From Corynebacterium atypicum (GTDB taxonomy: Bacteria > Actinomycetota > Actinomycetes > Mycobacteriales > Mycobacteriaceae), in NCBI RefSeq assembly GCF_000732945.1, contig NZ_CP008944.1, positions 2,030,767 through 2,094,766 on the forward strand: DNA of 64,000 nt, written 5' to 3'. Below the pieces are notes generated by a model. It was not told the origin of the DNA and made no database searches. It worked only from the letters and a program-made list of their open reading frames with translations. The position numbers and the translations under genes were made by a program. This document shows positions 40,281 to 51,933 of the stretch, one piece after another (positions within the stretch are counted from its first letter, which is position 1; each line of letters begins with the position of its first letter).

Positions 40281-41404
40281 GCCGCGCCCTCGCCTACCGC
40301 ACCGCCGGAGCGGACCTGGACCAGGCGACCACTCAGATCAGTGCCTGCGTCTCGCGGCAAAGCGCCTGGGAGGACGCGCTGAATGCCACCGGGGCCACCG
40401 GAGCCGCGGTGGCCGGCGGGCTCGCCGCGCTGGCCCGCACCCGCCCGCCCGTCGATCGCACCGCCGGCGAGCTGGCCGCCGTCGCGGACATCCTGGCTCA
40501 GGCAGCCAGCCTCCAGGAGTACCTGGACCAGGCAATCGAAGAGATGAAGGCGCGGATACTGAGCCTGCTGCCGGCCGCCGCGGAGGCGCCGGTGACCGCC
40601 TGGCTCGTTGCCCGGCTCGCCCAAATAGCCGGCGCGCTAGGCGAGGTCATCGACGCCCAGTGCGCCCAGGCGGTGCTCTCGGTCTGCACGCCGGCGGCCC
40701 GGCCGCCGTGGCGGGGCCTGCACCTGGCCGACGGGGCCACGCTGGCGGCCATCGAGGAAAGCAACCTCAGCGCGCACCCCGAGTACGCCGGCCTCGTCGC
40801 AGCAGACGACCTCACCTTGCTCGAGGCCGGACCCGACGGGGTCGCGGTGGCCGTGGGCGAGCTGGACCAGGCCGAAGACGTCATCACCTTCGTCGCTGGC
40901 GTGGGATCGTCTGGCCAGGAGGGCTGGCCCGGGAAGATCGACAACGCCCGGGCGCTATCGCGGTCCACCGGGGCGGCCACCGTGGTCTGGCTCAACTACT
41001 CCGCTCCCGGCGGGCTCGCCGCGGGCCTGGACAGGGCCCCCGCCCGCGCCGGCGGGGCCAGACTGCGCGAATTTCAAAGCGCACTCGCCCAGCGCAACCC
41101 CGGCCAGCGCCGCGTGGTCCTCGGCTACAGCTACGGCTCCGTGGTCGCCGCGGAGGCGGCCCGCGAACCGCTGCACGCCGACGAGGTGGTGCTGCTGGGC
41201 AGCCCTGGCGTGCCCCTCGGCGGCGCCGACGAGTTTCAGCTCACCGGCACCGGCGGCGTGCACGGCAAGGACCCCACCGCCCCCAGCTTTGGCGCGCGGC
41301 GCTGGCCCACGGGCACCGGCGGGCACTCGTCCTGCTTCGAAGACGAGAGAACCCTCGACTCGCTCAGGGCGATCGTCGAGGGTAACAAGCGTGAGCCCGG
41401 CTAG
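40277..41404 (+). CDS. DUF1023-family alpha/beta hydrolase
   Basis: A 375-residue protein. The N-terminal 150 residues are helical (ATTQISACVSRQSAWEDALN, LQEYLDQAIEEMKARILSLL), like substrates or partners of type VII secretion. The C-terminal half is an alpha/beta hydrolase of the DUF1023 type: strand VITFVAGVGSSG, a nucleophile elbow GYSYGS, Asp in VVLLGSPGVPLGGADEF and His in GTGGHSSCFED. The in-frame GTG at 40268 is possible, but ATG at 40277 overlaps the previous stop (ATGA) and is preferred. The physiological role is unknown. No other type VII component is present in the window. Confidence 0.8.
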   Translation: MSRALAYRTAGADLDQATTQISACVSRQSAWEDALNATGATGAAVAGGLAALARTRPPVDRTAGELAAVADILAQAASLQEYLDQAIEEMKARILSLLPAAAEAPVTAWLVARLAQIAGALGEVIDAQCAQAVLSVCTPAARPPWRGLHLADGATLAAIEESNLSAHPEYAGLVAADDLTLLEAGPDGVAVAVGELDQAEDVITFVAGVGSSGQEGWPGKIDNARALSRSTGAATVVWLNYSAPGGLAAGLDRAPARAGGARLREFQSALAQRNPGQRRVVLGYSYGSVVAAEAAREPLHADEVVLLGSPGVPLGGADEFQLTGTGGVHGKDPTAPSFGARRWPTGTGGHSSCFEDERTLDSLRAIVEGNKREPG

Positions 41405-41447
41405 CTGCGGGGCCTCCGGGCGCGCCGGCGGGCCCCGGGCGACCACA

Positions 41448-41825
41448 TCACCACGGCCGTCGACCGTGGTACCGGGACCAGCTCCCGGGGCGGGCACCGG
41501 CGCCGTGGGCGTTCTTTGCACGCAGCTGCGAGTTCTCCGCCTGCAGCGCCTCGACCTGGTGCTTAAGCTCCTCGTTTTCCCGGTCGAGCTCTAGAATCGC
41601 CTTGATGCCGGCCAGGTTGACCCCGTCGACCTGGCTGAGCTTTTGCACCTTGCGCAGCTGGGCGACGTCGTCGCGCGAGTAGCGCCGGCCGCCGCCGCGC
41701 GTGCGCGCGGGCGTCACCAGGCCTAACCGGTCATACGTCCGGAGAGTCTGGGCGTGCATTCCGGCGAGTTCTGCGGCGACGGAAATGACAAAGACTTCCT
41801 CACCAAAATCCGCGTTGGCTGCCAT
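41448..41825 (-). CDS. hspR: HspR, MerR-family heat-shock repressor
   Basis: Represses dnaK-type operons and clpB by binding HAIR sites, with DnaK as co-repressor in related actinobacteria. It has 125 residues. MerR helix-turn-helix: FVISVAAELAGMHAQTLRTY then DRLGLVTPARTRGGGRRYS. A C-terminal coiled coil (LELDRENEELKHQVEALQAE) serves dimerisation. The ATG at 41825 lies 1 nt after the dnaJ stop, so it is part of the chaperone operon. HAIR sites are visible upstream of clpB and dnaK. Confidence 0.95.
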   Translation of the reverse strand: MAANADFGEEVFVISVAAELAGMHAQTLRTYDRLGLVTPARTRGGGRRYSRDDVAQLRKVQKLSQVDGVNLAGIKAILELDRENEELKHQVEALQAENSQLRAKNAHGAGARPGSWSRYHGRRPW

Positions 41826-41826
41826 G

Positions 41827-42987
41827 TCACTTCACCCCCTCCCAGCCGGCCCGGGGATCGAACCCGGATTGCCGCTCGGCCTGGGCGTAGGTGCGCAGCG
41901 CCGAGGTCGCTGCGGCGTCCAGGTAGCTGGGCACGTTCACCTCCACGGTGACCAGAAGGTCGCCGCCGGAGATCCCGCGCCCGCGCACCCGCAGCGTGCG
42001 CCCGTTGCGGGTGCCCGCCGGGATCTTGACCCGCACCGGAGACTTCAGCGTGGGCACCGTGATCGTATCGCCCAGCGCCAGCTCGGCGAACGAGACGGGA
42101 ACCGTCACCTCCAGATCGTCGCCCGAGCGGGTGAACACCTTGTCCGGGCGCACGTGGACCGTGACGAAGAGGTCGCCGGCAGGCTTGCCGTTCGGACCGG
42201 CCTCGCCCTGGCCGGCCAGGCGCACCTTCTGCCCGTCGATCACGCCGGCGGGGATGCGCACCGTAATCGTCCGGGCGCGGTGCACCGTACCGCTGCCCGA
42301 ACAGCTCGGGCAGGGATCCTCAATCACCTGGCCGGTGCCGCCGCAGCGGGTGCACGGCGCGGAGAAACCAAAAGCGCCGCGCTGCTCAGAGGTAAAGCCC
42401 GAGCCCTGGCAATCCGGGCACGTGGCGGCCCTACCAGACTTAGCGCCGGAGCCGTGGCACTGAGAGCACGGGGCCTGACCGGCAAGCTGGAGCGACATCG
42501 TGGTGCCCTCGGCAGCCTCGCGGAAATCAAGGGTTATTTCCGTTTCGACGTCCGCCCCGCGCGACGGCGTGCCCTGCTTGCGATGGCCACCCCCGCGACC
42601 AAAGAGGCCGCCGAAGAGGTCACCCAGGCCGCTATCCGCAGAAAATCCTCCACCTTGTCCGAAGATGTCGTCGACGTTGAAGCGCGCGCCCGCCTGACCC
42701 GAGCCGCGAAACCCACCGGCAGAAAAGCCTGGACCTCCAAATCCGCCGTGCGCGATCATCGAGCGGAACTCGTCGTACTCTTTCCGCTTCTTCTCGTCGC
42801 CGACCACGTCGTAGGCCGCCGCGGCCCGCTTGAACTTCGCCTCCGCGGCCTTGTCGCCTGGCTTCTTATCCGGGTGGTTCTCCCGCGCGATCTTGCGATA
42901 GGCGTGCTTGATCTCGTCGTGGCTAGCGGACGAGGAGACACCCAGGTCCGCGTAATAGTCTTTGTCTGCCCATTCTCGTTCAGCCAC
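41827..42987 (-). CDS. dnaJ: Co-chaperone DnaJ
   Basis: Stimulates the ATPase of DnaK and presents substrates. It has 386 residues: J domain with HPD ([12 protein letters not shown]), a Gly/Phe-rich region ([18 protein letters not shown]), four zinc-finger repeats ([32 protein letters not shown]) and a C-terminal substrate domain. The start is GTG at 42987 with GGAAGGAGGAG upstream. The 166-bp gap to grpE includes an AT-rich stretch near 43030-43075 that may hold a separate promoter for dnaJ-hspR. Confidence 0.96.
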   Translation of the reverse strand: MAEREWADKDYYADLGVSSSASHDEIKHAYRKIARENHPDKKPGDKAAEAKFKRAAAAYDVVGDEKKRKEYDEFRSMIAHGGFGGPGFSAGGFRGSGQAGARFNVDDIFGQGGGFSADSGLGDLFGGLFGRGGGHRKQGTPSRGADVETEITLDFREAAEGTTMSLQLAGQAPCSQCHGSGAKSGRAATCPDCQGSGFTSEQRGAFGFSAPCTRCGGTGQVIEDPCPSCSGSGTVHRARTITVRIPAGVIDGQKVRLAGQGEAGPNGKPAGDLFVTVHVRPDKVFTRSGDDLEVTVPVSFAELALGDTITVPTLKSPVRVKIPAGTRNGRTLRVRGRGISGGDLLVTVEVNVPSYLDAAATSALRTYAQAERQSGFDPRAGWEGVK

Positions 42988-43153
42988 TGGGCATCTCCTC
43001 CTTCCGCCATCGGTCTTTACGGTGGGCGGGCTAACTTAATTTTGTTGATTCAGTAAAAATATGAAGGGTTAATCTAAAGCATGCGCCCAGCCGGCGAGAC
43101 CGAAGCCCCGCCGGCCCGAGGCGCTAGCTACCTGGCCGTGCGGCCTTCTGCAG

Positions 43154-43884
43154 CTATTCGGCCTCCTGGCCATCTTCCGGCGCGGCTGCGCCGTCTGCGG
43201 GGTCGCCGATGATCACCATCGCGGTGCGCACCGTCTTCTCGCCGAGCAGGTAGCCGCGGCGCAACACCTCGCCGAGCACCTTCTCATCGCCGCTGGACAT
43301 ATCCTGCACAGCCTCGTGGATCTCTGGGTCAAACTCCTCGCCGGGGGCGCCGAAGGCCTTGAGCCCCAGCGACTCCAGGGTGTTGGTGAGCTTGTCCGCG
43401 AAGGCCTTCAGCGGCCCCTCGTCCAGATCACCGTGCTTCTTGGCCAGCGCGAGGTCGTCCAAGATCGGCAGCAGCTGCGCGATGACTGACGCCCGCGCCT
43501 GGTCCACCGCGGCGGCGCGCTCGCGCTCGGTGCGCCGCCGGTAGTTGGTGTACTCGGCGTTGAGCCGCTGCAGGTCCTCGGTGCGCTCGGCGAGCTGACG
43601 AGTCAGCCCGTCATCCACCGTGCCTTCGCCGGCGGCGTGCTCCGCCTCGGCGTCGGCAACCTCGGCCTGCTGGGCCGCAGGATCTTCCGCAAACTCCTGG
43701 TCTACCCCAGCCAATGCCGCGTCGATGTCCGCCAAGTCCTCCTCGGCGAAGCCTTCGTCGGCGGCGTCCCTGACGGCGTCGGCACGCGCAGCCTCGGCGG
43801 CAGCAGCCTCGGCCTGGTCCGGGGACGTCGCCTCCGGATCCGTGGCGTCGGGGTCGCCGGGGTTATCGCTCATCTGCGGGGAGC

Positions 43885-43888
<4 letters not shown>
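43154..43888 (-). CDS. grpE: Nucleotide exchange factor GrpE
   Basis: Releases ADP from DnaK. It has 244 residues, long for the family because of an acidic Ala/Glu/Asp-rich N-terminal extension of about 90 residues. The conserved coiled coil and beta-wing follow: [46 protein letters not shown] and [23 protein letters not shown] at 43888 overlaps the dnaK stop (GTGA) and is preferred; ATG at 43873 is the alternative. It lies in the dnaK operon. Confidence 0.95.
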
Positions 43889-45741
<1,853 letters not shown>

Positions 45742-45791
45742 GTGAGATGTCCTCCTGAAAGTGTTGTTTATGGTGCACGGATTATCTTTCG

Positions 45792-45895
45792 GTTGACCCG
45801 CTTAGGCTCAACGGGGATCAACTCTAACAGATTCCCTTGAGCCCCTGCGACTCAACCTCGCATCAGGTACAACGCCCCACACCCAGGATTGTTCC
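45792..45895 (-). promoter_or_regulatory. dnaK promoter region: SigH promoter and two HAIR boxes
   Basis: On the reverse strand GGAACA (45895-45890), a 15-bp spacer and CGTTGT (45874-45869) resemble the clpB SigH promoter almost exactly, including the adjoining GGGGCGTTGTACC. Downstream of the start site are CTTGAGC-N7-ACTCAAC (45836-45856), a good HAIR box, and GTTGACC-N7-GCTCAAC (45792-45812), a second one with one mismatch. The leader is about 120 nt. The remaining 45896-46085 has no gene. Confidence 0.75.
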
Positions 45896-46085
45896 CACCT
45901 GACTCAACTTTTCTTAACACCGCAGGTCAAGGCAATCTTTTACCCCGCCACCCCGCGGCCGCCCCGGCTTCCGGCACCGCCACCCGCACCGCTGCGCCTC
46001 GCGCCACCCTGCGACGCGCGTCCCAGCCCCGTTCCGCACCACCTCGCGGCCGCCCCGCGGCGTCGACAGTGACCCAAGACATCCC

Positions 46086-46114
46086 TTGTCAAACGTGTCT
46101 TGTCGAATTTACAT
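46086..46114 (+). promoter_or_regulatory. Putative putA promoter
   Basis: TTGTCA (46086-46091), a 17-bp spacer and TTACAT (46109-46114) form a reasonable SigA promoter about 70 bp upstream of the putA start. The spacing is ideal; the -10 is weak. Confidence 0.45.
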
Positions 46115-46184
46115 TAAACCCGGAAGCGAAGCCGCTCACCCAGCCCTTCGGGCACCACCGACATCGAGAAAGGATGCTGCCGCA

Positions 46185-49100
46185 GTGACCACCCCGGCCA
46201 CCTCTCAGCCTGAACGCCCGCAACCGCCTGCCAACTCCGCGGACATCGACGCTCTCATCCCTGAGGCCATCGCCTTGGCCCACCACTGGTTGTCTTCTAC
46301 TCAGGGCCAGGACACCGGTTCCGAGGCCCGCGCCGCAGAGCAGCTGTCTGCGATCCTCCGGGACCCCAGCGGCATGCGCTTTACCATGGACTTCGTCGAC
46401 CGCGTCGCCCGGCCGGCCGACGACAGGGCCGCCGCGCACGCCCTGCGCACCGTCACCGCCGAGGCCTCGCCGGAGTTCCTCAGCAACGTGGATAACGCCC
46501 TGCTCACCCTGGGCGCGCAGGCGGGCCGCCTCGCCCCGCACCTGGTCATGCCGCTGGCCCGGGCCCGGATGCGCCAGATGGTCTCGCACCTAGTCATGGA
46601 CGTGACCGGCCGCCCGCTTAAGAAGCGCCTGGAAACCGCCCGGGAGCGCGGCGAGCAGCTTAACCTCAACCTGCTTGGCGAGATGGTCCTCGGCGAGGCC
46701 GAGGCCAAGGACCGCACCCGCCGCACCATCGAGCTGATCAATAATCCGCTGGTGGAATACGTCTCGGTCAAGGCCTCGAGCCTGTGCGCCAAGCTGCAGC
46801 ACTGGGACCACGAGGGCAGCCTCGAGCGCCTGCGGGACCGTCTGCGCCCGGTCTACCGGGCGGCGCGCGACCGCAGCCCGCGCGTCTTTGTCAACCTCGA
46901 CATGGAGGAGTACCACGACCTCGAGCTGACCCTCGACCTGTTCACCAGCATCCTCACCGAGCCGGAGTTCCACGACCTCGAGGCCGGCATCGTCTTGCAG
47001 GCCTACCTGCCCGATACCGCCCCCGCGCTCGAGCGCCTGATCGAATTCGCTCGCGCCCGGCACGCCGCCGGCGGCGCCCCCATCAAGGTCCGCCTGGTCA
47101 AAGGCGCGAACCTCTCGATGGAAAAGGTCACCGCAGAGCTGAGCAACTGGACCCAGGCGCCGTACCCCGCGAAGCCCTTCGCGGACGCCAACTACTACCG
47201 CCTGCTGGATTTGGCGCTGCAGCCGGAGAACGCCGACTGCCTGCGCGTGGGGGTAGCCACGCGCAACCTCTTTACCGCCGCGATGGCCTACAAGCTGGGC
47301 CAGAAGCGCGGCGTGCTCCACCAGCTCGACGCGGAGATGCTCCAGGGCATGGCGCCGGCCCAGACCCGGGCGATCCACGCCACGTTTTCGCGCATGATCT
47401 TGTACACCCCGGTGGTGCGCACCGAGGACTTCGACGTCGCCGTGTCTTACCTGATCCGCCGGCTCGAGGAGAATAGCGACCCGGAGAACTTCCTCTACGC
47501 ACTGTTCGCACCCGATGCGGAAGGCCCGGGTACCGCCGCGATCGACCAGCAGGAAGAGGTATTTGCCCAGGCCGCGACCGCGCGTTGGCGCACGCCGATG
47601 GGCCCGCGGCGCACCCAGGACCGCACCCAGGAAAGCGGGCGCCAGGCGGCGCACCGGGGCGGGTTTGCCAACGAGCCGGACACGGATTCCACGCTGCCGG
47701 CCAACCGCCGGTGGGCGAAGCACTGGCTCGCCGCTGACCTCCCGGAGCCGCCGACCGAGGTGACCGACACGGAGATTATCGACGCCGCGGTGGCTAAGGC
47801 CCGCCAGCTCGGGGCGGCGTGGGGCAGCCAACCGGCTTCCCGGCGCGCCGAGGTGCTGGGCGTCTTGGGCGACGCTCTGGCTGACCACCGCGGGGCGCTC
47901 ATCGCGGCAATGACCCAGGAGGCGGGCAAGACGATCGACCAGGCCGACCCGGAGGTCTCGGAGGCGGTGGACTTCCTGAGCTACTACGCCTACTGCGCGC
48001 GCAGCCTCGATAGCTTGGCCGCGGAGTTCCGCCCGCGGCGGCTGACCTTGGTGGTCCCGCCGTGGAACTTCCCGGTGGCCATCCCCACCGGCGGGATCGC
48101 GGCCTCGCTGGCTGCGGGCTCGGCCGTCATTATCAAGCCGGCCCCGCAGGTCACGCGGTGCGCGCAGGTGATTGTGCGGGCGCTGCGCGAGGCGCTGGAG
48201 CGCGCCGGCGAGGACCCGGATCTGGTGCAGCTGGTGCTCACCGACGAAGGCGACGCCGGCCGGCACCTGATCAGCCACGAGGGCGTGGATCAGGTCATTT
48301 TGACCGGCGCTTCCGATACGGCCGCGCTGTTTCGGTCCTGGCGCCCGGACCTGGATTTGCAGGCGGAGACCTCGGGCAAGAACGCCCTGATTATCACCCC
48401 GTTTGCGGATCCTGACCTGGCGATCCAGGACTTGACAAACTCGGCCTTCGGGCACGCCGGCCAGAAGTGCTCGGCGGCATCGCTGGCGATCATCGTCGGC
48501 TCAGAGGCTCCGGCAAAGCGCCTGATCGGCCAGCTCGTCGACTCGGTCTCCACGCTGGTGGTGGGCCCCGGGGCGGAGCTGAAGACCACGATGAACGGCA
48601 TCATCGAGCCGCCGGGAGAGAAGCTGCACCGCGGGCTGACCACGCTCGAGCCGGGCGAGACCTGGCTGGTGGAGCCGAAGCAGCTCGACGAGGACGGGCT
48701 GCTGTGGCGGCCCGGGGTGCGCGATAACGTGCGCCCGGGCTCGTGGTTCCACATGCACGAGTGCTTCGGGCCCGTGCTTGGCATCATGCGCGCGGAGACG
48801 TTGGACGAGGCGATCGAGTGGCAGAACTCCACCGGCTTTGGGTTGACCGGAGGCATCCACTCGCTTGACGACGCCGAGGTGGCGCACTGGATCGACTCCG
48901 TCGAGGTGGGCAACGCCTACGTCAACCGGGGGATCACCGGGGCGATCGTGCAGCGCCAGCCGTTCGGCGGCTGGAAGAACTCCTCGGTGGGCCCGGGCGC
49001 TAAGGCCGGGGGCCCCAACTACGTGGCCCAGCTCGGCGACTGGGTTGACCGCGAGGGGCTTCTCGAGGAGGCCGCAAGCGCCGGGCCGGAGGCCGCGGTG

Positions 49101-49688
49101 GACCTTGTGCCGCAGGTGGCCGCGGAGCTTCGGGCCGCCGAGAGCTACGGGCTTGAGCCCGAGGAGCTGGACTGGCTGCGGCTGGCCGCACGCCTGGACG
49201 AAAAGGCGTGGCGCCGGGAGTTCGGCGTCGAGCACGACCCGGCGGCGCTGAAGTGCGAGGCGAATATCTTCCGCTACCGCAAGCTGCTGCAGCCGTTGAT
49301 CGTCTACGTGGGCGCGGGGGCGAGCCTGCGCGACGTGGTGCGCGAGAAGCTGGCCGCGCTGAGGACCGGCTCGCCGGTTACCTGGGTGGCCGCGCCGGGA
49401 GTGGCCGAAACGGCGGCTACCGCGGGCATCCCGGTGCGCGCGGCGACCCCGGAGCAGGTTGCGGGGCTGATCGCGGGCCAGGATTCCGCCCGGGTGCGGG
49501 TGCTGGGTTCCGTCCCGGAGATCCTGCACACCACCGCCGCGCGCCACGGCGCGGTGATTCTCGATGCCCCGGTGGTCGCCGAGGGGCGCCGGGAATTGCT
49601 GCCCTTTTTGCTCGAGCAGGCTATTTCAGTGACTATGCACCGATTCGGTCTGGCCACCAACACGGGTAAGGTTCGCGCCGACCTATAA
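46185..49688 (+). CDS. putA: Bifunctional proline dehydrogenase / glutamate semialdehyde dehydrogenase
   Basis: Oxidises proline to glutamate in two steps, 1167 residues. The N-terminal FAD proline dehydrogenase barrel includes YVSVKASSLCAKLQHWDHEG, FVNLDMEEYHDLELTLDLF and VRLVKGANLSMEK. The C-terminal aldehyde dehydrogenase domain includes PPWNFPVAIPTGGIAASLAA, ILTGASDTAALFRSWRP, the catalytic Cys in FGHAGQKCSAASLAI, and YVNRGITGAIVQRQPFGGWK. There is no N-terminal DNA-binding domain, so it is not a self-regulating PutA. GTG at 46185 has GAGAAAGG upstream; the frame to 46086 overlaps the promoter. It yields glutamate. Confidence 0.96.
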   Translation: MTTPATSQPERPQPPANSADIDALIPEAIALAHHWLSSTQGQDTGSEARAAEQLSAILRDPSGMRFTMDFVDRVARPADDRAAAHALRTVTAEASPEFLSNVDNALLTLGAQAGRLAPHLVMPLARARMRQMVSHLVMDVTGRPLKKRLETARERGEQLNLNLLGEMVLGEAEAKDRTRRTIELINNPLVEYVSVKASSLCAKLQHWDHEGSLERLRDRLRPVYRAARDRSPRVFVNLDMEEYHDLELTLDLFTSILTEPEFHDLEAGIVLQAYLPDTAPALERLIEFARARHAAGGAPIKVRLVKGANLSMEKVTAELSNWTQAPYPAKPFADANYYRLLDLALQPENADCLRVGVATRNLFTAAMAYKLGQKRGVLHQLDAEMLQGMAPAQTRAIHATFSRMILYTPVVRTEDFDVAVSYLIRRLEENSDPENFLYALFAPDAEGPGTAAIDQQEEVFAQAATARWRTPMGPRRTQDRTQESGRQAAHRGGFANEPDTDSTLPANRRWAKHWLAADLPEPPTEVTDTEIIDAAVAKARQLGAAWGSQPASRRAEVLGVLGDALADHRGALIAAMTQEAGKTIDQADPEVSEAVDFLSYYAYCARSLDSLAAEFRPRRLTLVVPPWNFPVAIPTGGIAASLAAGSAVIIKPAPQVTRCAQVIVRALREALERAGEDPDLVQLVLTDEGDAGRHLISHEGVDQVILTGASDTAALFRSWRPDLDLQAETSGKNALIITPFADPDLAIQDLTNSAFGHAGQKCSAASLAIIVGSEAPAKRLIGQLVDSVSTLVVGPGAELKTTMNGIIEPPGEKLHRGLTTLEPGETWLVEPKQLDEDGLLWRPGVRDNVRPGSWFHMHECFGPVLGIMRAETLDEAIEWQNSTGFGLTGGIHSLDDAEVAHWIDSVEVGNAYVNRGITGAIVQRQPFGGWKNSSVGPGAKAGGPNYVAQLGDWVDREGLLEEAASAGPEAAVDLVPQVAAELRAAESYGLEPEELDWLRLAARLDEKAWRREFGVEHDPAALKCEANIFRYRKLLQPLIVYVGAGASLRDVVREKLAALRTGSPVTWVAAPGVAETAATAGIPVRAATPEQVAGLIAGQDSARVRVLGSVPEILHTTAARHGAVILDAPVVAEGRRELLPFLLEQAISVTMHRFGLATNTGKVRADL

Positions 49689-49707
49689 GTCCGCTAACCT
49701 GCTTTAC

Positions 49708-51156
49708 ATGGCACAGGAAAAAGACGGTGCTCGCCGGCCTCAGGCCGACGGGCACCTAGCCGATAGTCCCGAGGGCACGATGTCTCCGGACCAAGTGACC
49801 CGGGCTGAGGCCGTCAATGAAGCGCACCAGCTCAGCGAGGACGATCAGCGGAAGTTCACCGAGGACTTCCCTGCTGTGGTGCACGCTCATGTCGAGGGGA
49901 CCGCGCCGGCGACCGGCGACGGCGCCGACGGCGTGATCGACCGGGGCGCGATCCTTGGGCGCGATGGCCGGTGGATCGCCGGCTGGGCTCTGCGTTTCAT
50001 CATCCTGGTCGCCGCCGCCTGGATCCTCTGGAAGGGCCTCGGCATGATCTGGGTCGGCCTGCTGCCGGTCCTGTTGGCCCTCATCGTGAGCACCGTGCTG
50101 TGGCCGCCAGTCAAGTGGCTGCGCGATCACAAGGTTCCGGCCGCGCTCGCCGTCGTACTCACTCTGGTCGGCTCCGTGGCGCTCATCGCCGGCGTGGGTG
50201 CGGCAATCGTGCCGTCGATAAGGAGCCAGATCCCCGAGCTGATCGACCGCGCCGAGGCGGGTACCAGGCAGCTCATCGAGTGGGTGCAAGGCCCGCCGCT
50301 CAACCTGGAGCTCGGCGAGTTCCAGTCCGCGCTCGACAACATCGTCGGCTTCCTCCAGGAGCGCTCCACGCAGATAGCCTCCGGGGTGCTCGCCGGGCTA
50401 TCTGGCGCGACGTCGGCACTCGTGACCGGCTTCGTCGTGCTCGTCATGGTGTTCTTCTTCCTCAAGGACGGCCCGAAGTTTTTGCCCTGGATGCGCCAGT
50501 ACACCGGCGGCAACGCCGGCTGGCACCTCACGGAGGTGCTCTCGCGGTCCTGGAACACCCTGGCGGGCTTCATCCGGGCCCAGGCGCTCGTGTCCTTTGT
50601 CGACGCCTTCTTCATCGGCCTGGGCCTGGTGCTGCTCAAGGTCCCGCTGGCGCTCGCGCTGGCTGTGATCACCTTCTTCGCCGGGTTCATCCCGATCATC
50701 GGTGCGGTTTCCGCCGGGGCCCTGGCCGTGATCATCGCGCTGGTGACCAATGGGTTTACTAACGCGATCCTGGTGCTCGTGCTCATCGTGGCCGTCCAGC
50801 AGCTGGAGGGCAACGTCCTTTCGCCCATCATCCAGTCCAAGGCCATGAACCTGCACGCGGCCGTGGTGCTGCTTTCGGTCACGGTCGGCTCGACCCTCTT
50901 CGGCATCATCGGCGCCTTCTTGGCCGTACCGGTTGCAGCCGTCTTCGCCGTCTGGCTGCGCTACCACTCGGAGATGGTGGCCCTGCGCGCCGGCGAGATC
51001 ACCATCGATGACATCCAGATTGCGACGGCCCGCGATAAGACGCTGACGGCCAGCGAGGGCTTTACCAAGGTCAAAGACCACTTAAAGGACATGACCCGGC
51101 GCAAGCCGACCCGCGGCACCGCCGTGGCCGTAGGCAAACCGGCTGCGGACGACTAG
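49708..51156 (+). CDS. AI-2E family membrane protein
   Basis: A 482-residue membrane protein of the AI-2E/PerM family (PF01594). It has a cytosolic charged N-terminal region of about 90 residues, then roughly eight hydrophobic segments. These include LRFIILVAAAWILWKGLGMI, VGLLPVLLALIVSTVLWPPV, AALAVVLTLVGSVALIAGVG and, in the conserved C-terminal half, FFAGFIPIIGAVSAGALAVI and VLIVAVQQLEGNVLSPIIQS. Some family members are Na+/H+ antiporters or carry autoinducer; the role here is unknown. The ATG at 49708 is 7 nt after a TAACCT, so the transcript may be leaderless. Confidence 0.88.
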   Translation: MAQEKDGARRPQADGHLADSPEGTMSPDQVTRAEAVNEAHQLSEDDQRKFTEDFPAVVHAHVEGTAPATGDGADGVIDRGAILGRDGRWIAGWALRFIILVAAAWILWKGLGMIWVGLLPVLLALIVSTVLWPPVKWLRDHKVPAALAVVLTLVGSVALIAGVGAAIVPSIRSQIPELIDRAEAGTRQLIEWVQGPPLNLELGEFQSALDNIVGFLQERSTQIASGVLAGLSGATSALVTGFVVLVMVFFFLKDGPKFLPWMRQYTGGNAGWHLTEVLSRSWNTLAGFIRAQALVSFVDAFFIGLGLVLLKVPLALALAVITFFAGFIPIIGAVSAGALAVIIALVTNGFTNAILVLVLIVAVQQLEGNVLSPIIQSKAMNLHAAVVLLSVTVGSTLFGIIGAFLAVPVAAVFAVWLRYHSEMVALRAGEITIDDIQIATARDKTLTASEGFTKVKDHLKDMTRRKPTRGTAVAVGKPAADD

Positions 51157-51268
51157 GCGCCGCGCCAGCCCATGCGAAAACTTGCACGGGTGACTATGGT
51201 CGAAGCCGTTACAGAGAATCTGCAACGCTTATCCGAGCAACGTCAATTCTATGCAAAGGAGTGCTCAT

Positions 51269-51802
51269 ATGGGACAGCTATCTGATGTGACGGTCGCCGT
51301 CGTAGCCACGAACGCCTTCGAGGATTCCGAGCTCACCAGCCCAGTCGAGGCCGTACAGGCGGAGGGTGCGACGGTCAAGGTCGTCTCCACCGAGTCCGGC
51401 ACGATTACCGGCAAGAAGGGCACGGAGGTGGCCGTCGATCTGACCACCGCCGAGGCGAATCCGGAAGACTTCGACGCCCTCATCCTGCCCGGCGGGACTA
51501 ATAACGCGGACATCATCCGCACCGACGAGGCCGCGGTGAAGTTCGTCGCCGCCATCGCCGAGGCCGGCAAGCCCATCGGCGCGATCTGCCACGGCCCGTG
51601 GATTTTGGCCGACGCGGACGCCCTCAAGGGCCGCACGGTCACCTCGTTTAAGTCGTTGAAGACGGACCTGACCAACGCCGGGGCGACCTGGGTGGATTCG
51701 GAGTGCGAGTGCGACCAAGGCCTGGTCACCTCCCGCACCCCCGATGATCTCCCGGCCTTCAACGCGAAGATCGTCGAGGAGTTCGCCGAAGGCATCCACT
51801 AG
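51269..51802 (+). CDS. DJ-1/PfpI family protein
   Basis: A 177-residue protein of the class I glutamine-amidotransferase-like superfamily. The nucleophile elbow is IGAICHGPWILADADALKG, with Cys then His, and the upstream catalytic region is FDALILPGGTNNADIIRTD. Members act as chaperones, glyoxalases or deglycases; the exact reaction is uncertain. AAGGAG precedes the ATG at 51269. It is followed by a strong intrinsic terminator. Confidence 0.92.
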   Translation: MGQLSDVTVAVVATNAFEDSELTSPVEAVQAEGATVKVVSTESGTITGKKGTEVAVDLTTAEANPEDFDALILPGGTNNADIIRTDEAAVKFVAAIAEAGKPIGAICHGPWILADADALKGRTVTSFKSLKTDLTNAGATWVDSECECDQGLVTSRTPDDLPAFNAKIVEEFAEGIH

Positions 51803-51857
51803 CGTGCCGGCCTTATAGCCTTGGCACGGGAGGCCCACTTAAGGCCCTAGCAGAGTG

Positions 51858-51902
51858 AAGGTGCACGCCTGAAACGAGAGCTTCAGGCGTGCACCTTTTT
51901 CA
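51858..51902. terminator. Strong intrinsic terminator
   Basis: A perfect 16-bp stem (AAGGTGCACGCCTGAA with TTCAGGCGTGCACCTT), an 8-nt loop and a following T-run lie between the DJ-1 gene and the convergent gntP. The A/T composition at both ends allows bidirectional use. Confidence 0.92.
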
Positions 51903-51933
51903 TGCCTCTTCCGGCACCTGCCCGGGGCGCCGG

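Noticed and set aside
46590..48455. 621-codon reverse frame inside putA
   Set aside because: It is a shadow of putA, which shows both catalytic domains in the forward frame.
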